Positions 52,204-61,472 of a DNA stretch of 64,000 nt are shown one piece after another. The position numbers and the translations under genes were made by a program. The first letter of the stretch is position 1. Each line of letters starts with the position of its first letter. This stretch comes from an uncultured Chloroflexota bacterium (GTDB taxonomy: Bacteria > Chloroflexota > Limnocylindria > Limnocylindrales > CSP1-4), in the NCBI GenBank assembly GCA_903822495.1, contig CAIJPD010000020.1:1-64000 (forward strand), given 5' to 3'. Under the pieces are notes generated by a model. The model worked only from the letters and a program-made list of their open reading frames with translations, searched no databases and was not told the DNA's origin.

Positions 52204-53991
52204 CTACCAGCCGACCAGCTGCCCCTCGTTCTGGACGTCGAGCCAGGCCTTGAGCGGGGCGTAGTACTCCAGGATCCCGCTGGCCTCCATCTTCCGGGAG
52301 CCCGTGAGCACCTCCAGCGTCTCGGGCCACGGGCGGCTGGCGCCCAGCTCCAGCATCGCCTCCAGGCGCCGCCCCGCCGCCACGCTGCCGTGGATGGACC
52401 GCCGGTGGAGCGGCCCGGGCACGCCCGCGATCTCGGTCAGGGACCGGTGGAACTGGTACTGGAGGAACGCCGCGATGAAGTAGCGCGCGTACGGGACGTG
52501 GGCCGGGATGTGGTACTTGGCCCCCGCGTCGAAGTCCTCCTCCGAGCGCTCCATGGGCGGGACGATCCCCTGGTACTCGCGCCGGATCTCCCACCACGCG
52601 GCGTTGTACTCGGATGGGGCGATCTTCCCGGAGAAGACGCCCCAGCGCCAGCGGTCGACGGCCAGGGCGAACGGGACGAAGACCACCTTCTCCAGGGCGC
52701 GGGCGAGGAGTAGCCCGATGTCGGAGGAGGCGTCCGGCGCCCGGTCGATCAGCCCCAGGCGGACGAGGTACTCCGGCGTGACGGACAGCGCGACGGCATC
52801 GCCGATGGCCTCGTGGAAGCCGTCGTTGGCGCCGCCCCGGAACAGGAGCGGCTGGTGGCGGTAGGCGCGGTCGTAGTAGATGTGGCCCAACTCGTGGTGG
52901 ACGGTCTGGAAGTCCTCGCCCGTGACCTGGGTGCACATCTTGATGCGCAGGTCCAGGTCGCCATCCAGGCTCCAGGCGCTGGCGTGGCAGACCACCTCGC
53001 GGTCCGCAGGTCGGGTGAGCATGCTTCGCTCCCAGAAGGTCTGGGGGAGCGGCTCGAAGCCGATCGAGCTGAAGAAGGCCTCCCCGGTCCGCATCATCCG
53101 GACCGGGTCGTACCCGGCGTGCTGCAGGCGCTCGGTCAGGTCATAGCCGGGGGTGCCGCCGGCCGGGGCGACGAGCGGGAGGATCTGCTGCCACTCCTGG
53201 GCCCACATGTTGCCCAGCAGGTGGGCGGGCAGGGGACCGCGGGCGGGTACCACCTCCTCGCCGTAGTGGCGGTTGAGCCGCGTCCGGACGTAGGCGTGGA
53301 GCGACTGGTAGAGCGGCTTCAGCTCGGCCCAGAGGTCGTCCAGCTGCGCTTCAAACGCCTCTGGCGACACGTCGTAGCTGGACCGCCAGAGGAGGCCCAT
53401 GTCGGGGAAGCCAACGGTTCGGGCGCCCTCGTTGCCCAGCTCCACCAGCCGCTGGTAGCCATCGCGCAGCGGCCCGCCGATGCCGTGCCAGCCCGCCCAC
53501 GCCTCCCGCAGCTCCGCGGGGTTGCGGCTCCGACCCATGACTCGCTCCAGCGCGTCCAGGTCCATGGGCTGCCGACCCGGGGGGCTGTACTTGGCGCGGC
53601 CGTATGACCCTTCCAGCCACGCGGCCTGCTCGGCGAGCTCGGCCAGGCGCGCCGGATCCGCGGGGCCGGGGAGCGCCTCCGAAAGCTTGAGCAGCATCAG
53701 CTTGCGGGACTGCTCCGGCGGGAGGCTGAGTCCGTCGAAGCGGCGGGCCTCGATGGCCGTCTCCAGGCTTGCCGCCATGAGCTCCTGGGCGTACTCCGCG
53801 GCGATGATCTCCGTCTCTTCGGTGATGTAGGTCTGCTGCACCCAGGCGGCGCGGGAGGCACGCTTCGAGAGATGGTGGAGGCGCTCCTCGGCGCGCTCCA
53901 GGAAGGCGCCAGCTTCGGCGGCTGGGCTGGTGACCGGACCAGCCGGGGCGCCCGGGGTGGCGGTCGGCGAGGGAATCTCAGGCGTCGACAC
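52204..53991 (-). CDS. M2-family peptidyl-dipeptidase (ACE-like)
   Basis: 595 residues from a GTG that overlaps the cyclase gene by 14 bases. Zinc metallopeptidase of the angiotensin-converting-enzyme family. HELGH at residues 366-370 supplies two zinc His and the catalytic Glu; the third ligand is E394 in GANDGFHEAIGD, 28 residues after the first His as in ACE. Strong matches also at REVVCHASAWSL and RIKMCTQVTGEDF. No signal peptide or membrane segment is visible, unlike many secreted relatives, so the enzyme may act in the cytoplasm. Coupled to the upstream cyclase gene. Confidence 0.92.
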   Translation of the reverse strand: MSTPEIPSPTATPGAPAGPVTSPAAEAGAFLERAEERLHHLSKRASRAAWVQQTYITEETEIIAAEYAQELMAASLETAIEARRFDGLSLPPEQSRKLMLLKLSEALPGPADPARLAELAEQAAWLEGSYGRAKYSPPGRQPMDLDALERVMGRSRNPAELREAWAGWHGIGGPLRDGYQRLVELGNEGARTVGFPDMGLLWRSSYDVSPEAFEAQLDDLWAELKPLYQSLHAYVRTRLNRHYGEEVVPARGPLPAHLLGNMWAQEWQQILPLVAPAGGTPGYDLTERLQHAGYDPVRMMRTGEAFFSSIGFEPLPQTFWERSMLTRPADREVVCHASAWSLDGDLDLRIKMCTQVTGEDFQTVHHELGHIYYDRAYRHQPLLFRGGANDGFHEAIGDAVALSVTPEYLVRLGLIDRAPDASSDIGLLLARALEKVVFVPFALAVDRWRWGVFSGKIAPSEYNAAWWEIRREYQGIVPPMERSEEDFDAGAKYHIPAHVPYARYFIAAFLQYQFHRSLTEIAGVPGPLHRRSIHGSVAAGRRLEAMLELGASRPWPETLEVLTGSRKMEASGILEYYAPLKAWLDVQNEGQLVGW

Positions 53992-56900
53992 GCGCGCTCC
54001 GTTCGGTGCTGGTTGCGCGGCCGGCAGCATCCCGGTCGCGTGGTTGGAGTTGGCCCACGAGGGTGTCGAGTCGCTGGAGCATGGGCACGGCGCCAAGGCG
54101 ATCGAACACGAGCCTTGCTCGCTGGACGGCCTCCTGGACGTCGGCATCGGCAGGGTCGAGGACCGTGGCCATGTCGATCGCGGTCAATGCCTCATCCCAG
54201 TCCAGGCCCAGCGTCCGCCAGCCGCGGATCGCCTCGCGGAACCCGGCGCGCGCGTCATCCGGGCGGCCCTCCAGGGCGGCGATCGCGGCCAGCGTGGTGG
54301 TCCTGCCGATCTCCATCGCGGCGCCCCGGGCACCCGTGGCCTCCAGGTCCGCAAGGTCGCGGGCGGCTTCGGTCGGGTCGCGGTCCCACACGGCCGCCCG
54401 GGCGGCGATGAGGCAGAAGAGCGGCGCGTTCAGCGCGCTGGCCTCGCTGGTGATCCGCGCCTGGCGCCGGGCCTCGGGGAAGTCGCCGCGGGCCAGGGCA
54501 TGCATGGCCTCGAGGCTGGTGACGCTCGACACGATCATCGGGTCGTCGTTGCCGGCCACGAGGTCGCTCATCTCCTGGCGCATCGCATCGACCGGCTCAC
54601 CCCGGAAGGCCGCCACCTGGATCAGGCCGGCCAGCATCTGGGCCCGGTCCAGCGGCGCCAGGTCGCCGGTGAGCTCGGCGCGCACCTGCGCGACGCCCCA
54701 GTCCCACTCGCCCAGCCGGAACGCGTCTTCCATCGCATTCATCACGTTGATGACCAGGAGCGGCCGCTCGCCCAGTCGACGGGCCATCGTGATCGCCTGG
54801 CGCTCTGCCTCCAGCGCCGCGCGCGGATCGTCGAGGAGGTAGGCGCCACGATTGCCCAGTGCCCGCAGGGCGATCAGGGGGAACCCGTGGCGATCCGCGA
54901 CCTCGCCCCCGAGCTGCATGAGCCCCAGGCCCTCGATGCGGCGGCCGATAGCCGCCAGCGCCGTGCCCTTCATGGTGAGCGCCTCGGCCAGGCCATCGAA
55001 CAGCTGGTTGGCCTCGGCCAGCTGCAAGGCGCGCTCGGCCAGCTCGATGGCGCCGGCCGGGTTCTCCATCCGCATCCGCGTGCCGCCCAGGCTCACCAGG
55101 AGGCTGACGGCAACGATCGCCGGCACGTCCGGCGCCTCAGCAAGCTCCGCCGCCAGGGGCTCCAGGACGGCCGCTCCTTCGCTGGAGCGGCGCGCCGCCA
55201 CCAGGGCCCGGCCCAGAGCGGTTCCCGCGCGGATCCGGTCGGCGGTTCCGCCGGCCTGGCCCGCCAACCCATGGGCGCGCTGCAGGTGCGCGATGGCGTC
55301 GTCGTAGCGACCGGCGCCGACGAGCGCGAGGCCGGCCTGTGCGAGGAGGTCGAGCTCCTCGCGGGGATCCCGCGAGACGGCAATGGCCTGGAGGTACAAG
55401 CCGGCCGCCTGCTCCTTCGACCCGAGGGCGGCGGCGCGGCCCGCCGCGCCGACCAGCGCCAGGCGGGCCTGGGCCGCGAGCGCCTCGGCCTCGGCGCCAT
55501 CCGCGTTCCGGAAGGCGTCGAGAAAGTGCGTTGCCAGGGCGCCGGCCAGCTCGTCGCTGTCGAGGCTCTCGAAGTAGCGGGCCGCGGCCAGGTGGCGGAC
55601 CTTCCGATCGCGCTTCGCGAGCGTGTTGTAGGTGACCTCGCGGAGCAAGGCCTGGACGAAGGCGTACTGGCCGCGCTCGGGGGAGCGGGGGTCCACCTCG
55701 TGGGTGACCATCTCCACGCGCACCAGGGTCCGGAGGCGTGCCTCGACGGCGGCGACCTCCTGCCCGGCCACCGTGGCGAGGGCGATGGGCGTGAAGCTCT
55801 GGCCGAGGACGGAGGCATCCTGCAGGAGGGCCCGGTCCGCCGCCGCGAGGCTGTCGAGCCGGGCGCCGATGAGTGCCGTCAGCGTGTCCGGGATGGCCAG
55901 CGTCGTCAGGTCGCCGATCGGCACATACCGGTCGCCTTCCTGGACCAGCCGCCGGTCCGCGACGAGCATGCGGATGGTCTCGACCGCGTAGAGCGGCATG
56001 CCGTCCGCCCGGCCGATGATGGTCCGGACCGTGCTCTCCGGGAGCCCCGGGACCAGGCCCGCCAGCAGCTGTCGCATGGAGGGCTCGCTCAGCGGTTCCA
56101 GGTAGATGCTGGTGAAGTTGCGCTTGCCCGCGCCCCAGTCCGGGCGCCGCGTGGTCAGCTCCGGCCGCGCCAGGGTCACGAGGTAGAACGGGACGTTGCG
56201 GCTCCACTCCAGCATGTGGTCGATGAAGTCGAGGGTGCCGGCGTCAGCCCAGTGGAGGTCCTCGAACACGAAGACCACCGTCCCCGTGGCGGACAACCGC
56301 TCGAAGAACGTCCGCCAGGCTGCGAACAGCTGCTCGGGTGCCCCCGAGCCGGCCTCGATCCCCAGCAGGGCGAGGAGGGCGGGTTCGATCCATCGTCGCT
56401 CCGCCTCGTCGGGGACGAACCGGGCGAGGGCGTCGGCGATCTGGCGGCGACCGGTGCGCTCGTCGTCGGTCTCGGCGAGGCCCAGCCGGCCACGGACCAT
56501 CTCGCCCAGGGACCAGAACGTCATGCCGTCGCCGTAAGCCGGCGCGCGGCCGTGGTGCCACCAGACGGTGTCCACGATGCCGTCGAGGTACTTCTCGAAC
56601 TCCCACGCCAGCCGGCTCTTGCCGATCCCGGCCGGCCCGATCACCGAGACCAGCCGGGCCCTGCCCTCGCGCTGCGTGGCATGGAACAGGTCCTTGATCA
56701 GGCGCAGCTCATCGTCGCGGCCAACGAACGGGGCCTCCAGCACGTCGGTCCGGCGCCGCCCGCCCCGCTCGGCGATGACGCGCAGTGCTCGCAGCGCGGG
56801 GACGGGCATGGCCTTGCCCTTGAGCTGCTGTTCGCCGATCGGCTCGAACGCGATCGCCGCGGCGGCGGCGCGGGCGGTGGGCTCGCCGACCAGCACGGTG

Positions 56901-57550
56901 CCCGGCTCGGCGATCGACTGGAGGCGGGCGGCGGTGTTGACCAGATCGCCGGCGACCATTCCCTGGTTGGTCGCGCCGAGGGTGACGGCGGCCTCGCCGG
57001 TCAGGATCCCGACGCGTGCCATGGTCCCCGGCCCCAGCGCCCGAATGGCGGCGACCAGCTCGAGCCCGGTGCGGACCGCCCGCTCAGCATCGTCCTCGTG
57101 GGCCACGGGCGCGCCCCAGACGGCCATCACCGCGTCGCCGATGAACTTCTCGACGACGCCCCCGTGACGCTCGATCACGCCGCGGGTCAGGTCGAAGTAG
57201 GCAGACAGCGATTCGCGCACATCCTCGGCGTCGCGGCCCTCCGCATAGGTGGTGAAGCCCACCAGGTCCGCGAACAGCACGGTCACCACGCGGCGCTCGG
57301 CGACGGCGCCGAGCCGCGCGGGGCCTGCGCCGTCGGTGACGGGCTCGTCGGCCGCGCTCGGTGCGTGCGGCGGTGCCGTCACGGGCCGGGCGGCGGACGC
57401 GCCCATGGGGGTTCCGCACTCGGCGCAGAACTTGGCCCCGGGTGCCGAGGGCGTGCCGCACGACGGGCAGCTCGTCGCCTGGCGCGCGCCGCACTCCGGG
57501 CAGAACTTCGCCCCGGTGGTGATCTCGAAACCACAGTTCGAGCAGGACAA
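53978..57550 (-). CDS. Zinc-ribbon / class III adenylate cyclase / AAA ATPase / TPR protein
   Basis: 1190 residues from a TTG preceded by GGGAG; the open frame runs on upstream without homology. Domains in order: double zinc ribbon (Cys 3, 6, 17, 20 and 28, 31, 42, 45); class III cyclase (about 86-265) with metal Asp 95 and 139, transition-state N205/R209 and K135/D202 that favour ATP; AAA-type ATPase (about 274-560) with Walker A GPAGIGKS (K311) and Walker B VVFVFEDLHWAD; long TPR-like helical region (about 620-1180). A cytoplasmic sensor-type protein likely making cAMP. Overlaps the M2 peptidase gene by 14 bases. Confidence 0.93.
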   Translation of the reverse strand: MSCSNCGFEITTGAKFCPECGARQATSCPSCGTPSAPGAKFCAECGTPMGASAARPVTAPPHAPSAADEPVTDGAGPARLGAVAERRVVTVLFADLVGFTTYAEGRDAEDVRESLSAYFDLTRGVIERHGGVVEKFIGDAVMAVWGAPVAHEDDAERAVRTGLELVAAIRALGPGTMARVGILTGEAAVTLGATNQGMVAGDLVNTAARLQSIAEPGTVLVGEPTARAAAAAIAFEPIGEQQLKGKAMPVPALRALRVIAERGGRRRTDVLEAPFVGRDDELRLIKDLFHATQREGRARLVSVIGPAGIGKSRLAWEFEKYLDGIVDTVWWHHGRAPAYGDGMTFWSLGEMVRGRLGLAETDDERTGRRQIADALARFVPDEAERRWIEPALLALLGIEAGSGAPEQLFAAWRTFFERLSATGTVVFVFEDLHWADAGTLDFIDHMLEWSRNVPFYLVTLARPELTTRRPDWGAGKRNFTSIYLEPLSEPSMRQLLAGLVPGLPESTVRTIIGRADGMPLYAVETIRMLVADRRLVQEGDRYVPIGDLTTLAIPDTLTALIGARLDSLAAADRALLQDASVLGQSFTPIALATVAGQEVAAVEARLRTLVRVEMVTHEVDPRSPERGQYAFVQALLREVTYNTLAKRDRKVRHLAAARYFESLDSDELAGALATHFLDAFRNADGAEAEALAAQARLALVGAAGRAAALGSKEQAAGLYLQAIAVSRDPREELDLLAQAGLALVGAGRYDDAIAHLQRAHGLAGQAGGTADRIRAGTALGRALVAARRSSEGAAVLEPLAAELAEAPDVPAIVAVSLLVSLGGTRMRMENPAGAIELAERALQLAEANQLFDGLAEALTMKGTALAAIGRRIEGLGLMQLGGEVADRHGFPLIALRALGNRGAYLLDDPRAALEAERQAITMARRLGERPLLVINVMNAMEDAFRLGEWDWGVAQVRAELTGDLAPLDRAQMLAGLIQVAAFRGEPVDAMRQEMSDLVAGNDDPMIVSSVTSLEAMHALARGDFPEARRQARITSEASALNAPLFCLIAARAAVWDRDPTEAARDLADLEATGARGAAMEIGRTTTLAAIAALEGRPDDARAGFREAIRGWRTLGLDWDEALTAIDMATVLDPADADVQEAVQRARLVFDRLGAVPMLQRLDTLVGQLQPRDRDAAGRATSTERSARVDA

Positions 57551-57803
57551 GGTGGTGGACTCCCGTTCGCGGCCCAACTTGGCGGGTGCAACTCTACCCG
57601 ACCGGCCTCGCGGCCCCCGGCGGCCGATCCAGGCTAGGTCATGGTTCGACGGACCCGGAAGGTCGGGCCGGATGGCAGCGGCCACTGTTGACCGGCGGTG
57701 CGATGCTTGGGATCGAAGGCCGCCCGGGTGCCGCTCGACTACGTCGCGGCTCGCGCCCCGGGGCGGCCAGGAGATCACGCACGGGTAGGGACGGAGGTCG
57801 ATC
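57551..57803. other. Divergent intergenic region (253 bases)
   Basis: Separates the cyclase gene (-) and the LiaF-like gene (+). TAGAGT (57596-57591, minus strand) is a candidate -10 box for the cyclase gene, about 40 bases before its TTG. On the plus strand TTGACC (57688-57693) is present, but no matching -10 box is found at 16-19 bases. Confidence 0.45.
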
Positions 57804-58751
57804 GTGCGCGTGCACCGCGGATCCCTCTTCTGGGGTCTCTTCTTCCTGCTCCTGGGCGGCATCCCGCTGGCCGACCGCACGGGGCTGATCGATGCGTCGG
57901 CGCTGGGTGGCGTGGGGCGGCTCTGGCCGCTGGCGATCATCGCGGCGGGGGTGGCGATCCTGGTCTCGCGGACGCGGTTCGCCATCCTGGGCACCGTGCT
58001 GGTCGCCGCCGTGGTCGGGACGCTCGCCGGGGGCGCCATCGCCGGCGCGGGCGGTTTCGTCATCAGCGGGGACACCTGCTTCCCCGCGGGATCGCAGGCG
58101 CTCACGCGGGAGACGAAGTCGGGGACGCTCGCCTCGGGCGCCTCGGCGGTCTTCTCGTTGAACTGCGGGACGCTGGACGTGACCACCCAGGCCGGCAACG
58201 GCTGGAGCGTGGGTGCCGCGTACCGGGGCAGCCCGCCCGTCGTCAGCGCCGGCGGCACGCGACTCGAGGTGACAACCCCGAGGGGCGGGACGCAGGGCCA
58301 GGACTGGAAGGTCGTCCTGCCGCGTGACCAGGTCACCTCCGTCGAGGCCAGCGTCAACGCGGGCAACGCGACACTGGACCTGGCGGGCAGCCACCTCGCG
58401 GGTCTCCGGCTCGACGTCAACGCCGGCAACCTGATCCTCCTCGCCAACGGCGCGACGATCGGCCGCCTCGACGCCAAGGCCAACGCCGGACGGGTCGCCC
58501 TGACCCTCGCCGGTCCGGTGGACGGCGCCGTCGGCGCCAACGCCGGGGGGATTGACCTATGCGTCCCGTCGGACGTCCAGCTGCAGTTCAGGATCACGCA
58601 GGAGAGCCTGTCGGGGACCAACCTCGCCGAGCGCGGCCTGAGCCGGAGTGGCGATGTCTGGACCCGGTCCGGGAGTGGGCCGCTGATCCGCCTGGACGTC
58701 TCGGTCAATCTCGGCGGCTTCAACCTGGATCCGACTGGAGGCTGCAGGTGA
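57804..58751 (+). CDS. LiaF-like membrane protein with toast-rack-type domain
   Basis: 315 residues from a GTG after CGGAGG. N-terminal hairpins of membrane segments (WGLFFLLLGGIPLADRTGLI, LWPLAIIAAGVAILVS, and AILGTVLVAAVVGTLAGGAI AG; about residues 8-90). The rest is beta-rich with repeating patterns (VEASVNAGNATLDLAGSHLA, LRLDVNAGNLILLANGATIG, AKANAGRVALTLAGPVDGAV) like the adhesin/toast-rack sheets of LiaF and DUF4097-type proteins. Two Cys flank the sheet region. Outside location inferred. Its stop overlaps the next GTG. Confidence 0.8.
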   Translation: MRVHRGSLFWGLFFLLLGGIPLADRTGLIDASALGGVGRLWPLAIIAAGVAILVSRTRFAILGTVLVAAVVGTLAGGAIAGAGGFVISGDTCFPAGSQALTRETKSGTLASGASAVFSLNCGTLDVTTQAGNGWSVGAAYRGSPPVVSAGGTRLEVTTPRGGTQGQDWKVVLPRDQVTSVEASVNAGNATLDLAGSHLAGLRLDVNAGNLILLANGATIGRLDAKANAGRVALTLAGPVDGAVGANAGGIDLCVPSDVQLQFRITQESLSGTNLAERGLSRSGDVWTRSGSGPLIRLDVSVNLGGFNLDPTGGCR

Positions 58752-59383
58752 ACGATCGGCTCTATCGCTCGGTCGACGACCGCGTGGTCGCTGGCGTCGC
58801 CGGCGGCCTCGCCGAGCGGATGGGTCTCGACCCGTCCCTCGTGCGCATCATCTGGGCCCTGCTGATCATCGCCAGCAGCGGCGTCTTTCTCGTGATCTAC
58901 ATCATCATGGCGATCGTCGTCCCCGAGGAGGAGGACCTCGGGGGCTTCTCGCCGATGCCGCCGCCCGCGGGTGTTGCCTACGGGTTCGGGGCGCCGGCCC
59001 CCACGGACCCGGCCAGCCAGCCTGCCCCGGCGGCATCCGCGAGCCCAGGCGGCTCGGGCTGGGCCAGCGCACCGGGCCCGACCACGTCGCAGCTTCGCTC
59101 CCAGGTGCGCGCCCAGCGCCGGGCGGCACGGGAGGCCCGCAGGGCCCAGCATGGGCCCGGGCGGGGCGGGGTTGTGGTGGGGGTCGTGCTGATCCTCCTG
59201 GGGGTCTGGTTCCTCGTGCGTGAGTACGTGCCGGAGATCGATTTCGACCGAATCTGGCCGTTCCTGCTGCTGGCCATCGGCGTCGGCATGCTGGTGTTCT
59301 CCTTCGGCGGGCGCGGCGGTGATCGCGGCGCTGGCGGGGGAGCCGGGGGCGGACCGGCCGGCAGGCCGGCTGGCGGCGCGTGA
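58748..59383 (+). CDS. PspC-domain protein
   Basis: 211 residues from a GTG overlapping the previous stop. PspC domain at the N-terminus (NDRLYRSVDDRVVAGVAGGL AERMGLDPSLVRIIWALLII, one membrane helix, ending MAIVVPEEED). A ~70-residue Pro/Ala/Ser-rich linker follows, then two more membrane helices (VVVGVVLILLGVWFLVREYV and IWPFLLLAIGVGMLVFSFGG), a DUF5668-like end. PspC acts in envelope stress responses in other bacteria. GTGA overlap into the next gene. Confidence 0.9.
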   Translation: MNDRLYRSVDDRVVAGVAGGLAERMGLDPSLVRIIWALLIIASSGVFLVIYIIMAIVVPEEEDLGGFSPMPPPAGVAYGFGAPAPTDPASQPAPAASASPGGSGWASAPGPTTSQLRSQVRAQRRAAREARRAQHGPGRGGVVVGVVLILLGVWFLVREYVPEIDFDRIWPFLLLAIGVGMLVFSFGGRGGDRGAGGGAGGGPAGRPAGGA

Positions 59384-60351
59384 CCGGCATGGCCGGCCGG
59401 CCTCGTGGCGGGGCGCTCGTGGCGGCCGCCTGGCTCATGGGCCTCGGCACGATCTTCCTCGTGCGCGACTACGCGGGCCTCAGCTGGGGCCAGGCGTGGC
59501 CGATGTTCGTGATGCTGGTCGGCCTGGGGATGCTGGCCTCGTCCGTCGCGTGGGGTCCCCGGCACTGGTCGGGCTCGTGGTGGCGCGTCTGGCCCGTCGC
59601 CTGGATCGGGGTCGGGTTCGTGCTGCTGATGAGCACGACCGGACGCCTGGCCGTCTCGCCCGGGGACCTGGTCAGCCACTGGTGGCCCCTGATCCCGATC
59701 GGCATCGGGGCCTGGTTCCTTGTCGCCGCGGTCTGGCCCGGTCGTGCCGTTCCCTCCGAGACGGTGAGCCTGCCGCTGGCCGGGGCACAGCACGCCGCGG
59801 TCGCGCTCCGGTTTGGGGCCGGCCAGCTCGCGGTCACCCGGGACCGCGGTGGCGCGCTCCTGTCGGGAACCGGCACCGGCGGCATCCGGGTCACGCGCGA
59901 TCGGTCCGGCAGCGTGGACCTGCAGCCAGACGTCGCGGGTGGCTGGGTCGGCTGGGATCGGCCGCTGGACTGGCGCCTCGGGCTGACCGGCGAGGTCCCG
60001 CTGGACCTGCGCGTGGAGATGGGTGCGGCGCGGGCGGTCCTGGACCTGACCGACCTCCAGCTCCGTCGCCTGGATCTCAGGATGGGCGCCAGTGAGACGC
60101 GCCTGCGGTTGCCGGCCGCCGCCGGGCGGACCGCCGTCACGGCCGAGACCGGCGCCGCGTCCCTGGCCATCGAGGTGCCGCAGGGCGTGGCCGCCAGGAT
60201 CCGGATGCGGATGGCGCTGGGTTCGGTCGTCGTGGACGAAGCGCGATTCCCCCGGACGGCGGACGGCTATGCCTCGCCCGATTGGGAGGCGGCCACGAAC
60301 CGTGTCGAGATCGACATCCAGGGCGGGGTGGGCTCGGTGCGCATCGGCTGA
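59380..60351 (+). CDS. Second LiaF-like membrane protein
   Basis: 323 residues from a GTG overlapping the PspC stop. Four membrane segments (ALVAAAWLMGLGTIFLVRDY, WPMFVMLVGLGMLASSV, VWPVAWIGVGFVLLMSTTG, WPLIPIGIGAWFLVAAVWPG; to about residue 120). The C-terminal ~190 residues form a beta-rich domain (RFGAGQLAVTRDRGGALLSG, RVEMGAARAVLDLTDLQLRR, RMGASETRLRLP) of the LiaF/toast-rack type. With its two neighbours it forms a three-gene overlapping operon. Confidence 0.82.
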   Translation: MTGMAGRPRGGALVAAAWLMGLGTIFLVRDYAGLSWGQAWPMFVMLVGLGMLASSVAWGPRHWSGSWWRVWPVAWIGVGFVLLMSTTGRLAVSPGDLVSHWWPLIPIGIGAWFLVAAVWPGRAVPSETVSLPLAGAQHAAVALRFGAGQLAVTRDRGGALLSGTGTGGIRVTRDRSGSVDLQPDVAGGWVGWDRPLDWRLGLTGEVPLDLRVEMGAARAVLDLTDLQLRRLDLRMGASETRLRLPAAAGRTAVTAETGAASLAIEVPQGVAARIRMRMALGSVVVDEARFPRTADGYASPDWEAATNRVEIDIQGGVGSVRIG

Positions 60352-60414
60352 CCATGGATCCGGCGACGCGGGTCGCCTCCCGCTGGACGCGGTGTCTGCG
60401 GGGCCGCGTCCGGA

Positions 60415-61383
60415 TCAGCCCAGTGAGATCAGCACCCCTGCGCCGAACACGCAGGCCGCCGCAACCAGGACGCGTGGCGACAGCTGCTCGCGCTGCGGGA
60501 ACAGGACGCGACTGAGGAGCATGGTGATCACCGTCTCCGAGGCGGAGACCACCGCGACGTGGGAGAGCGGCGCGAACTGGAGCGCCGTGAAGAAGAAGAG
60601 CAGGCCCAGCGTGGAGCACGTGCCCGCTGCCCAGAGTGCGGGCCGGACGTCGCGGAAGCTGGTCAGGACCACCGATCGGACCCGGCCCTGGAGGACCTGG
60701 AGGAGGAGGTTCCCCAGCAGACCGGCGGTCGCACCGACCATGGCGCCGGCCAGCGGGTCGGGCATGAACCCGAAACCCACCCGGCGGGCAATCCGGGCAC
60801 TCCCGAAGGAGAGCGCCGACAGCGTGGAGAGCAGGAGCCCCCAGACGGCCGGCGTCGTCCGGTCCAGGCCTGGCGTCCCCGAGGCCGCCGCGGCCTGCCC
60901 GCCGTCCCTCGCCCGTGTCGGGTCGGCCGTTCGAAAGGCGTCGGCGCCGAGCAGGGCGAGGCCGGTCAGGACCAGCGCCGCGGCGGCGACGCCCACGCCG
61001 GAGAGCACCTCGCCGAGGACCAGGACGCTGATGCCGATCGTCAGGACCGGCGCCGTGTTGACGATGGCTGCCGTGCGCACGGGCCCGATTCGGCGCAGGC
61101 CTGCCAGCATGAAGACTCGCCCCGTGAAGGTGCCGAGCAGCCCCGCGACGGCAAACCACGCCAGCGCACGCAGGTCCCAGGCAAACGGGTGGCCGGTGAG
61201 TGTCAGGAAGGCGACGGCGCCACCCAGCAGGAGCGCATTGACGACGGTCGTGACGAAGGCGCCGCCGTCGACGTCGGACTTGCGGACGCCCGCCCGCACC
61301 AGGAAGTACATGGCGGCGTAGGAGGCGGCGCTGGCCAGGGCGAATGCGCTGCCCAGCAGGGCGTCGGTCATCGTCCCTCCCAT
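60415..61383 (-). CDS. DMT-superfamily (EamA) permease
   Basis: 322 residues; ATG 61371 (MTDALLGSAFALASAASYAA) is an equally likely start. Ten membrane segments in two EamA repeats, for example AIVNTAPVLTIGISVLVLGE in the first and HVAVVSASETVITMLLSRVL in the second. The segment between the halves (DAFRTADPTRARDGGQAAAA) is a long cytosolic loop. Small-molecule transporter of unknown substrate. Converges with the LiaF-like trio, leaving a 63-base gap. Confidence 0.87.
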   Translation of the reverse strand: MGGTMTDALLGSAFALASAASYAAMYFLVRAGVRKSDVDGGAFVTTVVNALLLGGAVAFLTLTGHPFAWDLRALAWFAVAGLLGTFTGRVFMLAGLRRIGPVRTAAIVNTAPVLTIGISVLVLGEVLSGVGVAAAALVLTGLALLGADAFRTADPTRARDGGQAAAASGTPGLDRTTPAVWGLLLSTLSALSFGSARIARRVGFGFMPDPLAGAMVGATAGLLGNLLLQVLQGRVRSVVLTSFRDVRPALWAAGTCSTLGLLFFFTALQFAPLSHVAVVSASETVITMLLSRVLFPQREQLSPRVLVAAACVFGAGVLISLG

Positions 61384-61472
61384 GGTCGTCCTGGCCGCGG
61401 GCCGTCAGCCGGCCGGCGATCAAGGGTACCCGGCGCGTGGCCTCGATGGAGGGCCCACCACGCACCACGCGG

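Noticed and set aside
53930-57637. Very long open frame (over 1,200 codons) on the plus strand
   Set aside because: It is antisense to the cyclase-ATPase gene, which carries clear domains on the other strand. High GC produces long antisense frames. The translation is low-complexity (Arg/Gly/Asp/His) without motifs.
57688-57716. Promoter TTGACC for the LiaF-like operon
   Set aside because: No -10-like hexamer exists 16-19 bases downstream (GATCGA at 17), so it is noted but not called.
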